Positions 53,815-64,000 of a stretch of DNA of 64,000 bases are shown in pieces. Position 1 is the stretch's first letter; each line of letters begins with the position of its first letter. Origin of the DNA: Serinus canaria (lineage: Eukaryota; Chordata; Aves; Passeriformes; Fringillidae); assembly GCF_022539315.1 (NCBI RefSeq), contig NC_066319.1, forward strand, positions 31,148,093 through 31,212,092. The letters run 5' to 3'. The translations under genes and the position numbers were made by a program. Below the pieces are notes generated by a model. The model was given only the letters and a program-made list of their open reading frames with translations. It did not search any database and was not told the DNA's origin.

Positions 53815-54720
53815 CAGTTAATTTGCCCTTCCTGGGCGCTGGCCGCTCTCCCGCCGCCCAGCGCTCCCGGTCCCTGGGCGCGGCCGCAGTCTCTGATAAG
53901 TACCTGCGCGCACCTCAGCAGGAGCTGTGCAGGGCAAGGACAGAGGTAATATGAAACCAGTCTCGTTGGTTTTTGTTCATGGCCCTGGAGGCTGAAATCT
54001 GCATTCCAGATGAAACCTCCAGCAAATCGGAAGAGAGTCTCTTTTTTCCCTACTTTCCTCTGCTTCAAGGGCGCTCACCCAAGTTGGCTCTGCCCGGCCG
54101 GGCACTGGGGGCTCTCCAGGGGCTTCAAAAGGGGGCACAGGAAGCTTCAGAGTCGTGAGCTCGGGTTTCCATTTGTCATTTTTTGGTGATTATGGATTTG
54201 CAAAAGAAGTTCTTTATCCTAGTGGAAAGACTACGCAAAGGAATCCGTCAGGAATTTTCTGCTGAAAACCACCCAGCGCTGGCGCACCGGGACAAGGAAG
54301 TAGGGAGCAGCCGCGGCGCGCTCGGCCCGGCGGGACGGCTGCTGTAGCTGCCGGGCGCTGCGGGCTCGGCGCAGGGAGCCGGGGGCGCGCAGCCCGTCGG
54401 GGTACGGAGCCCCGCGGGGACCATCGGCCGGGCTTCAGCCGAGGTTAGTGCTGAGACAAACCCCTCTTGTGCGGGGGAACAAGCTCCAGACGCTGCCGAG
54501 AACTGTTTTTTACGGTGGGTCGTTTTGCTGCTCCCTTGGCGGAGCGGGAGCCCCGACGGGCGGGGCGGAAGGAGCGGCGGGGCGGCCCGGCCGGGAGCGC
54601 GGGAGGCCGGCGGCCTGCGCGGGCCGGGCCGGGCCGAGCCGGGCCGGGCCGCCTGTTGCAGCGCCGGCAGCCGGCCCGCCGGCAGCCTGAATGCGCGCAG
54701 TAAGTGTTGGCTCAGCAGTC
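53815..54720. promoter_or_regulatory. FMN1: CpG-rich domain, putative promoter of the alternative FMN1 isoform
   Basis: Two CpG-dense blocks (about 53825-53935 and 54280-54720) stand out against AT-rich intron. The second includes a strong GC box (GGGCGGGGCGG at 54558-54568) and GGGCC-repeat sequence near 54620-54650, directly before the alternative first coding exon at 54764. This fits a TATA-less promoter for the short-leader formin-1 transcript. Two splice-donor-like sites lie inside: GAG|GTAATA at 53946 and GCA|GTAAGT at 54700. They may define untranslated leader exons. The start site is unresolved. GC-driven open frames at 54448-54806 are not genes. Confidence 0.65.
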
Positions 54721-54763
54721 AGCAGCACTGCTGCCAGCGAACCTATTCTCTACTTCACGCAAC

Positions 54764-56155
54764 ATGGAAGAACATAATGGGATGCCTGACTCTAGTCAGC
54801 TTTTAGACCTGAAGAACACAGCAGAAAGCGACCCTGACCCGCTCACTACATTTTCTGTGAAAACACTGTTTGGATTTACAACTAAGTTTGAATCTACAGC
54901 TCCCAAAGAAGAAACAGTGCTTAAAGCATTTCAACCTTTGCACAGCAATATAAATACTCACGCTAACACCTGGCATGAGAGGAATGATAATGGATGTAAT
55001 GAGGACTCGGAAAATCAGCACAGCGTGGATAGTACCAGTGGCCAAGCTGACCCAATGTCTGGCAGGCAGGCAGGCCTGGAGCTGGAGTTAGCTGACCAAA
55101 ATGAATTACTTCTTCAGCATTTGAGGTTTCTTCAGACTTCTTTGTCTGAATCTGACAATGACGACAAGGATGCCATGCTTGTGCAAGGTACTTTGGTTCA
55201 TACAACAAGTGACACAGAATCGGACACGGAGAATAAGGACCTAGACACCGATGAGAACAATGCAAGCAAATATGGGCTGAAAAATGCTGCTTTGTCTGCT
55301 GAGGCCTTGGACAACAGCAGTGAAAAGAAGGAAGAGTCAGAATCAGAAGGGCACAGCAACAGTGATGACCCTGTGGATACAGATGACATTGAATTACACC
55401 CACCATTCTCTAACCAGCTCCCAAAAGAGCTGGACGGTATTCTACAGTATGACTCCAATGGAAAAGACAAAATGTTAATGGATGAGCAATTCACTCATTT
55501 GCTTGCTACAGGGGAATGCCCTCAAGAACTTTCAGATGAAGAACAAAGACCTTCCGTTGATAATACATCACTCCAAAAAACAGCACTGGCTGAAAAGACT
55601 TTCCAGCTGCCTGCTTTCTTCAGTGGACTACGTGTCAGGAAAAAGGGACTAACCACAGAAGATGGGGAAACTGTTACAGAAATTAAACCAAGGGAGAATG
55701 ATTTAGCTCTGCTTAAATTACGACAGCCTGTTAAGAAATCCAGTATTGCATCAGGTTTGACCATTAAAAAAAGATCATCCGAACCCAAAGCAAATCCCAC
55801 TTTCCTAGAACAACTCTCACACTTGTTAAACATAGACGTCTCCAAGAATGAAGATAGAACTGAGGACTCTGGTGAGGGATCTGGGGAGACCGAGGACAGT
55901 GATGAAGCTCAAGAGAACAAAGCCTCCAGCAAAAGAGAACCACGATTTCCCTCTGAGGAGATAAAATCAAGCCCTGCTGAATCTGCACTGGATGCCTTTA
56001 AAGCCTTATTCACGCGACCTCCCAAGAAAGAAACAACTGCAGATCCTTCAGAGCTGGAAGCCCTGAAACGCAAAATGAGAAATGAAAAAGAGTCCTTGAA
56101 AGCTGTATTTGAAAGGTCAAAATCAAAACCTGGGGATGGACCATCTGACAAATCT
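54764..56155 (+). CDS. FMN1: Formin-1 alternative first coding exon (isoform IV-type N-terminus)
   Basis: This exon gives 464 codons from ATG 54764 (ACATGG: A at -3, G at +4) to a donor SDKS|GTAGGT at 56156, phase 0. The phase matches the acceptor at 58203, giving ..[16 protein letters not shown].., so this N-terminus can replace those of the two upstream coding exons. Visible parts: FSVKTLFGFTTKFES near residues 30-44, a long acidic Ser/Asp/Glu-rich stretch (about 120-230), the conserved formin-1 block LPAFFSGLRVRKKG (282-295), LALLKLRQPVKKS (314-326), a second acidic run (about 365-385), SALDAFKALFTRPP (407-420), and a basic, helical, coiled-coil-like end (about 427-453). The open frame extends 20 codons upstream without another ATG. 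It is mostly disordered, as expected for formin regulatory N-termini. The protein joins the same FH1/FH2 core beyond the window. Confidence 0.9.
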
Positions 56156-58202
56156 GTAGGTTGAATTACTTTTTCTTCCTAAGATGTGGAAGTAGAAGGA
56201 TTAAATATTTTTGTTTAAATATTATTGCTGGGGACTTAAGATCAAAATGTCAGATTGCTTCTCTTTTGGAAATCTCAAATTTTGGATTCCCAGCCGAGGA
56301 AATCTTGGGGCTAATTTGTCAGAATTTTTGATCATCTGCAGTCAATGCAGAATTCAGCCACAGCTGATGGCAACAATAAAAGCCTCTCAATTAGAAGTGA
56401 GAACTTAGCAATCAGTTTCTGATAGTAAAAGATGTCTACATAACAGTTCTCCATATGTTAATGATGGCTTTAAATCATTTTGATGCTGCAGATATTTACT
56501 GTAATATTATTTAACAGTTTCATTCTCACACTGTTTTCTTTCATTGAGTATTTTATTTTTATAAGTAGTATTTCATTTTACCTGTAGGAATAATTGTATG
56601 ATAAGAGTTGTTACAAGAAGTTATGGATGATTTTCAGCTCAAAACATAGAACATAGGAAGGGTTTTTTTCTTGTTTATGTGCATATATCTGGCTTTTCAA
56701 ATACTGATAGGCATGTAACCTTTTCCAGGTGTAACTTAATGATTTCAATTAGACAACTCAAATTTTTGGTTAATGTAAGTGTTTGCAAGGCTAATGCTCT
56801 TAGGCATACAGAGATGCAGTTATTATATTAAAAAAAAAATCAATGCAAAGTTTTTGTACAATCATAAATGACTTTGAATATGATTTGAACTCTTTAATTA
56901 AATGAGTAACCTTTGGGTTGGCATTCCCTCAACCCGAAATTCTTGCAGCCACATCTTTGGAAGATGTAATCAGTCCAGGAGATTATTGTTGGCTGAAGGG
57001 AGAAGGATTCTATTTTCAGGATTGGACCTTAAACCTAAAGCTGCTTAAGTTAATTTTCTGTGTTGGTTATACTCTCTTTCAAATTTTTATTCTTACATAA
57101 TATTAAAAAAACATGTAAAAAATCCTGGTCAACATTTGGGCAGACTGATAATACCAGTTTGTAGTAAATTACCTGTGGGGAGGAGAAAACAGGTATTCAT
57201 TGGCTGTGGAATGTACAGCAAGTGCAGTCTGAGTGTGCCCTTCCCATCCCTGGCTTGCTCCTTCCTGCTTACACCAGTGCTGTGCTGGCGTCAGCGTTCC
57301 TGTGGCCCTCAGCAAACCTATTTGGGAAGCTGTCATCACACACAGCCAGGGAGGAGGCACAGGAGTCAGCAGGAGTGGCCTTTATAAATGTCTGCTTGAT
57401 GTCCAGTCTAGTGCAAATCTGTATTTTCTCAGGGCAAAGCCAGAGCCTAGGGGTCTGGCCTTTCCTTTCCCTTGCTCCTGTGGGCCATTGATGGGGCCGT
57501 TTTCCTACAGGGTTTCACTGTTGTTGCACTTGTGTCTGTGCAACTGCTCGTAGTAACATGTTGAAAAACAGATTACAGAAATATTGGAGATTTACAGGAC
57601 CACCAAAAAAATCCCTCTAAAAGAATGCTTGTTTAGTGGGTCGTTCCCCCTCCACCCCTTCCCCATTTAAAGAGTTATTTTAGCATTCCAGCTGACAGTG
57701 CAGTCCCATTAACAGCTGCAGCATTACTTTGATGTGGCAGTATTACCTGGTATGTGAACTGAGCAATCTGCAGGGGGTGGGGCAGGAATTTCATAAACTA
57801 GCTGTGCTTCCAGAAAATTATATTGTCAAATGATGTCTTAGGTGAATTGCTCTAATGTTTACTTGTAAGAGGAGCACACTATGGAATGTTTCACTCTGGA
57901 AGAAAGATACAGGAAAAAACCCTAGCATTGGCGACCGCCTCTGTGGTTCACGAAAGGATAGACAGTGATGTGAGCAGTTTCAACAAATCACTGCATGTCA
58001 CATGCATTATGCTACTTTCCTCCTCAAAAATAGCTTTCTACACTGATTTATTTGTGTCCCTTCCAGCCAACTGAGCACTGTTTCAATCAGTAGAATGAGA
58101 CAGATAATTTCTGGAGTACATGTGTGGAGCTGAGCATGGCAGTTGCTGTTTGGAATCAATTGATACTGCAGACTTTAATTTTTTCTTGTGTAATTTTAAC
58201 AG
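56156..58202 (+). other. FMN1: Intron between the alternative first exon and the common exon (about 2.0 kb)
   Basis: It runs from the donor GTAGGT at 56156 to an acceptor TTTTAACAG at 58202. Translation into the intron stops at once (TGA 56162-56164), and an AATAAA lies at 56375-56380. No repeat family was recognised. The stretch at about 57200-57540 is somewhat GC-richer and has overlapping open frames of up to 106 codons with no recognised similarity. Confidence 0.65.
56375..56380 (+). promoter_or_regulatory. Candidate intronic polyadenylation signal
   Basis: AATAAA lies about 220 bases after the alternative exon donor. Use of it with donor skipping would give a 466-residue protein lacking FH1/FH2. 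This is a sequence possibility only. Confidence 0.2.
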
Positions 58203-58320
58203 CCTGACCTGAGTCCCTCAGAGCAAGATGACAAGACTCCAGGGAGACTCCAGGCTGTCTGGCCACCACCAAAAGCAAATAATGAAGAAGTAAAAGTAGG
58301 ATTGAAGTACACAGAAGCAG
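58203..58320 (+). CDS. FMN1: Formin-1 common exon (joins both N-termini)
   Basis: The 118-base exon is read in phase 0 from the acceptor TTTTAACAG. It encodes [20 protein letters not shown], then [19 protein letters not shown], and ends one base into a codon at GCAG|GTAAAA (donor 58321). The [13 protein letters not shown] and VGLKYTEA strings are highly characteristic of formin-1, in the segment just before its predicted coiled coil. Both upstream coding exons, ending at 46737 and 56155, leave phase 0, so either can be spliced here. This is the first exon shared by the two isoforms. Family members are extended by the coiled coil, the proline-rich FH1 and the FH2 domain, whose exons are outside the window. 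Confidence 0.93.
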
Positions 58321-61300
58321 GTAAAAAAAAGAGTTGAAGCATTTAGAGAAATTAGTTTCTGACATTTTTAATCTTGTTTGATACAGAGCTGGTGATAAGT
58401 CACAGTATTCTCTTATCTGGAGAAACAGACCTGGTGTTTCGTATGTGTGGTTTACTGCTATTTGTTAATTCTGCATCTGATTTTTAAATGTGAGTGGATA
58501 AATATTGTACAAACTTGCCTATAGAAATTCCTGAGGAAAGTAGGTTATCCATTTCCAGTGGTATTTTGTTCAAATGAGTGACAGACTGGTGATAGTGTTT
58601 GAGTGACTGCCTTTTCTGATGCCTGGCTGCAAGGGGCAGCCCCCTGCTGAACTGGCTGCAGATTTTCTTCAGGTACTGTCCAGGATGAAAACAACACCAT
58701 TATTGCAACATGTGTATGAACAGAGGAATGCTCATATCCAGTCAGGCCACTTCTGTAGCTAGCCACATATATTGTCCTATGCAAGTGTATGAGAGGGTAT
58801 GTCCACAGTGCAATGCTAATTATCAGATAAGCTCTTCACAGAAAAACATTTGTTGGGTTTTTTTGTTATTTAGATATTTACATAACATACTTAGAAGGGA
58901 GAAAGTGATTATTTTAGCCACCACAAGTCTGGTTCAAATTTATATTCTTGAATGTAAAACTGGAAGTCCTTGATATTCAGAAATTAATCATAAACTGAGG
59001 AATACTCTGAAATATTAAAGTGAAAGACAATAGGCCATCTCTTCTTCAGGTACCTGGAGATTTTAGAAAACACTACCTAGAAAGTGTTAAGTGGAACTAA
59101 AAAAAAAAGCTTTTATACTACTTTGCTGTGAGAAATTGTTCAGGGTAATGCCGTGTGGTTCTTTCTAATTCCAGTGGATATCCGTCTGACCTTGTATTTG
59201 TGAAACAGTACTCCTATTTGTTCTGTCTACTTCTTTTTATTGTTTAGTCGTTCTCCCTCTTTTTTCAGTTTTCTCTGCATTAATCTTTCTTTTTTTTGTA
59301 ACGTGGGAATAATACTGGAAGTGTCAATTTGTTGAAAGATTGAAAAAACTTGGCTTAACAGAAACAGCATGGTTCTAATATATAGAATTGAATTAATGGT
59401 TCATCTGATTGGTCTGAATTTGGGAGTCTATTACTTAGATGACCAGGACAGGTATTCAGCTGTTGGCAAGTTGATGTTACTCTTAGATTTTTATTATAGG
59501 CTGTATGCTTGCCATACTTAATTTTACCCAAACAAATATTTTTCCTTCTAATGACTGTAATCATCTGTGGCAAAACATATGCTTAAAGAAAGAAAGAAAG
59601 AAAGAAAACTGAATTAACAAAAGCTCCAGATTCTAGTACTTGTAGAGGAATTAGGTCATGCTTTCTTGAAATTTGAATAGGAAAGACAGACTGGCTTAGA
59701 GCCCATGTAAATTGTTACTCTTGTTACTGTGATATTTTGGGTGGTAGTGTCATCAACATGTCGATGGTTTGTTTGCTAAGTCAAATTTTTAAAGACCAGA
59801 TTCTGCAGTTCATTAGTTGCTCCAGTGTCTGGCAGAGGGATTTGAATGAAAACAAACCTCTGGTGATTCAGCTGGGATGAGATGTAAGCAGCGCTTTTAA
59901 AGGAAACAGGCAAAGGCTGTGTTTGCATGGTAAGGCTCTGTTAAGTCTGCAGTAAAGTTATAGGTGTGCTGCAGAGATTGCAGGTTGGTTTCTTTCAGCT
60001 GCTCAGGGATGCCCAGAAAGCAGTTGTAAGTTGCACATGATGGAACCACTTAGACTGGCTGATCTGAGGACTTGTGCCACTGTTCCAAAGCATTGTGCAC
60101 AGAAATGAAATTATAGAGTCTCCTACAAGTGAAGCGAAGTGCTGTTCATGTGTCGTGGTGATACAGTTATAGGAGTAGGGTTCCTATTCAATGCTGCTCT
60201 TACTGCTGGGGTTTGTGGGGTTTTTTATGAATATGAACATGGCAATACAGCAAAACTGCTAAATTCACTGTCTTCTCTCTGGCAGTAGTAGGTACCTTCA
60301 AAGTGCATGTGTATGCTGGCACTTCCCCTCATGCCCCTTTGCATCCAAAATTCCCTTCTAGCCACCAATATATTAAAGTTTCTTGACCCCCTTTTAAGAA
60401 GTGGGCTTCTTAAAAATAAGCTATAATGCAGGTTAATCATCTGCATTATTTAAATTCTAAACAAAAAACCCTATTTCTTACCTCGGTGACTTGTCCTGAC
60501 TACTAAGATGAAATGAAAATTCTTGATCTCAGAATAGAGTTCAAAAATTGTGTGTGGCAGGGATGTTTGTGATTCCAGTCTTCCTCTACTGATATTCCTG
60601 TATCCATATCATAAAAAATGCTGAGGTGGTTTGTTTTATTAGCTTCCATTCAATAATTTCTGTTAGTGTTTTAATTTCTGTGATTAAGGGTTTAATCTAC
60701 CAAACAATAGGAATGTATGTAAAAACAATAATAAGAGGATGAATGATTAGGTAAGTATTCATTTAGCACAGCTTTATTTTAGGCTTAGACAAAATACATG
60801 TTCATATCCAAAGATAAGTTTGTCAACATTCATCTTTGTACTTCTAACACGGTACACAAATATATACATATATTAGGAGGTAGCATGTTTGTTTTTTTTC
60901 ATTTGTCATGATAAAACAGGATTTAAGACTGAAAATTTGAAAGTTGGAATACAGTAATGTTTTTTGTAATTCTACACCGTGTCTTTGATTTACTTTATTC
61001 ATCACCATGCACTATGACAACTATGTTAGGAAGGTAGGGATATTGAGGGAGAGAATTCCTGTCTTTTTGATCTTTTCTCACCTCCTTGTCATGTTTTTCC
61101 TCATTCTTCTTGTTGCCTAGTGGAAGCAAGAAATTCAGGCTTAATTTGGCCTATGAAGCAGACATCACAATGACTCAGAGCAGCTTGGAGGAGTGGCTAA
61201 CTCCCTCCTGAGGCTCATAGTCTGGCTTGATGTGTGGGAAAGGAACTGAAAAGCAAATGGACATAATAAGGAACACGTGTGTGAGGCTGACTGGGTCTGT

Positions 61301-64000
61301 TAGGAATACTAGAAGTGAAAGAAGTTGGGGATACAACTGAACACCAGGGTTTTTTTCATGCATTTGATAACTGCTTGTGCACTCATAATATTGTCTCCTG
61401 CAGTATCCGAATCTTGAGTGGTTAATTTTTAATTGAATGGACGATGTTGCAATATTTTGGTTTAATTTATGTTTTCCTAATTCTTTAATGCATGTGTTTC
61501 CATAGAGCAAGTGACTGCGTTGTCAACTGGCTCTCTGTAATTAGCACAAGCTGCTTGCATGATTCTCTAGAGAAACTGGAACTTCTTTGAAGTGTGTCTA
61601 AAATAGCTGAAGTCCAGAAAGTCTGTACTACATTTATGTCCTGGAAGACTAGAAAAAGGGTACTTTAGTTTATAGTTACTCCATGGACTCAAAGACATTC
61701 CTGTGCATATATTTTTGCTCCTAAATTTCTGTTCCTCTGCTTTAATTTTAAGGTGGGTTTTTTTTCCCCTCCATAATTCTTGGAGAGATTTCCTACATTT
61801 TTAAGCAGTAACTCCAACAGAAGGGTAGATGTGTCAGCCATTGTGTGTGGTGAAAATACCTAGCCAGATAGAAGAGACAAATTCACATCTATACTGAAGA
61901 AATTTGTCTGTGATACTCCATCACATTGAATCCACATATAATGAATATCTCAGCTACTGTGTACGACTTAGTCAGCACTTGCAAACACATGTCCCAGAAA
62001 AGGAGTTCAGATGTGGGTTCTGGAGCTCCTGAAACTAGTTATGTTTGAAGAACAGTCTCCACATTAAGCTGGTATAGATATACAGATTCTGTTATTCCTA
62101 TTAACAATTCCATTTTAGCCTTCAGGATCAAACTAGTTCTCTTATCCACAACAGAGGGAGTTTAGTCTTTTGCTTAGCAAAGCAGAAATGTAAAAAGTAA
62201 TGAGAGAGAGAAGTATTTGACATTCCTGCAGGAGAAAATGTTAAAAAAGCCACTTGGAAAATTAATTCATTTAGTGAGATTTTTCATTCTTTCATTCAGT
62301 GTTTTCTTTTAAATTCAAATTTAAAACATTTAAAAACGTAATTTTCTCACAGTCTGTCTGTTCATCACCTTTAAATCTGCAGTGAGTTAATTCTGTCTCC
62401 ATGGTTCCACAATTTCTAGAACAGTCTGTGAGGATGTAAGCACAATTTCAAGGTAAAGTAGAAAATCAGGAGGTGCCTGATAAAGGTCTTATTAGACAAA
62501 AAATACCTGGGTAAATGGTGAATGAAATACAAAATAGTGGCAGAGGTTTATTGCTAAATCTCAAATAAATGAAATCCTTGATTCCCTGTACTCTTTGTTC
62601 CCAGCAAAACAATCACTTTATATCTATGATGTAGGGCCATATGCCCCAAATGCAGGGAATAACCAGTTTATGTGAGAGAAAGAAAGGTATAATGGTTGAA
62701 ACAAAAGGATGAGAGATAAGAGCATGATTTCTTATCTTTCTTTAACATAAGCTTCCTTTGTGGCCTTGAACAGCTTGTCTTTAAAAGAAAGACAATGTTT
62801 GATGTTGTGTCCTGAAGAAAGTTGTTTTAACAGTGGCTACCAACAGTTGGTTTCATCCTAAGTAAAAGAAAAAGAAAAAAATTTATAAATTTAGGTTTAT
62901 TTCATTTCAGTGTGGTGTTAGTTCTGGGATTCTGTTATAAATTTTACTGTAGGGAATTAGATCAAGCAGCAGTATAGCAAACAGGATATTTTGGATTGCT
63001 TCAAGGTAGTGCTTTTGTGATTGAATCACTGATCAATTTGATGTGACCTCAGGACCTCAGAGTGCATAAAGTTTTTGTAAATTATTTTACTACATTTTAC
63101 TGCATTAGTATTGTGTAGCATGAGAGGTGTATGTAATTCAGTGTTCCATAATCAGACTGATAAAACTCATGTGTTTTTGAGAAGCTGTGGGTTTTATTAC
63201 AAGCCAGATTTGGTAACCATACTGTATTCTAGAGTAACAACAACATTTTTCCCCCTTACTTATGATAGCTAAAGCTATGATTTGATGGATTCAGAAGGTA
63301 TTGGGCTAAGATTTTCTTTGAAAATACTAACGAAAACCGTGCTCCAAAACAATTAACCAACAAAAATACCCTTTATTTTCCCCTCCCCACCTCAGCTGAC
63401 AGTCAATCATACTGCGCCTCTTGAGACAGGAACAAAAAGATAGGCACCTGTGGATGATGAATATTTGTTGGTAAGATGTTTGTGTTCCATTTTCAGTCCT
63501 TTTGCTACTTTCTGGAACGGCTTCAGGAAAGTTTTGGGAACCATTCCAAGTTTCAGTTTATCCATCCGTAAAATTAGAATCAGAATTGTGACCTATTTTT
63601 CAAGTCAAATTAAATTCCGTTTCTGTTTATAGGCTCTTAGCATTAGACAGAGATGGAGAATAGGAAAGAATATTGACTTTTCAAAGTTAAATCTAAAAAA
63701 CAAAGCCCAGACCAAGCACAAAGTTCCATAATGGTAACTGTACCTAAGGCCATGGGATAAAATGTCCCTGCCTTCCCATACACTGAGGATGATATTTTTA
63801 CAAGGTGAGAAGGAAGAAGAGTTATGCTCCAATTTTTCAGTAAAAATCATTGCTTTATTTTTGTTATGCATACTCTCTGTAGAAATGTAGTAATTTTAGG
63901 AGATCTGTTGTTGTTGGGTCTGGTTGCTTGTTTTGCAGCAGGTGCCTGACAAGGACAGGTTTTACAGAACCCAAAGCCATGTCTGGATACACACACATGG
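58321..64000 (+). other. FMN1: FMN1 intron, continues past the window edge
   Basis: The next formin-1 exon, expected to begin the coiled-coil segment, was not found before 64000. The stretch is AT-rich, with a (GAAA)n run near 59585-59607 and no recognised transposon or RNA gene. Confidence 0.6.
59585..59607. repeat. (GAAA)n microsatellite
   Basis: About five AAAG/GAAA units, purine-only on the + strand and likely polymorphic. Confidence 0.85.

Larger units (their letters stand above)
46738..54763 (+). other. FMN1: Intron of the long FMN1 isoform, left part
   Basis: AT-rich intronic DNA from the donor at 46738 up to the alternative first exon. It holds an alternating purine-pyrimidine GCATGT-rich stretch (47058-47112), a CR1 fragment (48794-49620), interlocking inverted repeats (50651-50700) and then the second CpG-rich domain from about 53815. 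For the long isoform the intron extends to 58202. No other exon was recognised. Confidence 0.55.

Noticed and set aside
54704..54763. 20-codon upstream extension of the alternative exon
   Set aside because: It begins at GTG, not ATG; the ATG at 54764 has good context and is the first in frame.
54448..54806. Overlapping 72-93 codon frames in the second CpG island
   Set aside because: GC-driven Ala/Gly/Arg/Pro strings; the supported start is the ATG at 54764 in another frame.
57222..57553. Overlapping 89- and 106-codon frames
   Set aside because: Low-information sequence in intron; no family recognised, no splice phase consistent with formin-1.

Overview
This is vertebrate nuclear DNA from a bird, most likely a songbird. 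It is AT-rich, with small coding islands in long introns and two CpG islands. It carries several truncated CR1 LINEs ending in the avian octamer-like ATTCTATG tail, ERVL-type LTR pieces, and a tRNA-Ile-derived SINE with a CR1 tail that resembles the passerine TguSINE1 family. I see no bacterial or viral gene organisation, CRISPR array or operon.

The only gene I can support is the 5' half of formin-1 (FMN1, the 'limb deformity' locus), on the + strand. Recognition is from family knowledge. The large exon at 18919-20806 opens with the formin-1 isoform I N-terminus (MEGTH..LHKPITELCYISF). Two further exons, at 46568-46737 and 58203-58320, continue the same protein with matching splice phases (phase 1, then phase 0). 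A separate large coding exon at 54764-56155 encodes the alternative acidic formin N-terminus (isoform IV type). It ends in phase 0, so it can join the common exon at 58203 directly. The gene therefore appears to have two first-exon systems: a CpG-island promoter near 6.0-6.4 kb for the long form and a second CpG island near 53.8-54.7 kb for the other. The actin-assembly FH1 and FH2 exons lie beyond the right edge.

Layout: 1-6000, AT-rich upstream DNA with no gene seen (in other vertebrates this side faces RYR3). 6010-6444, CpG-island promoter and probable untranslated exon 1. 6445-18795, intron 1, with a SINE at 12.1 kb and a CR1 at 16.7-17.8 kb. 18796-20806, first coding exon of the long isoform. 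20807-46567, intron with an LTR at 22.0 kb, CR1 pieces at 27.0, 37.3-38.5 and 45.4 kb, a TA microsatellite, a perfect 31-bp hairpin and an internally deleted LTR. 46568-46737, short coding exon with a tandem NAGNAG acceptor. 46738-58202, intron containing a CR1 and the alternative promoter and exon. 58203-58320, common exon. 58321-64000, intron with nothing further recognised.

The observations most worth following are the two-promoter layout with phase-matched splicing, the frame-preserving NAGNAG acceptor, a leader with several upstream ATGs, and three compact inverted-repeat structures that look like template-switch mutations.
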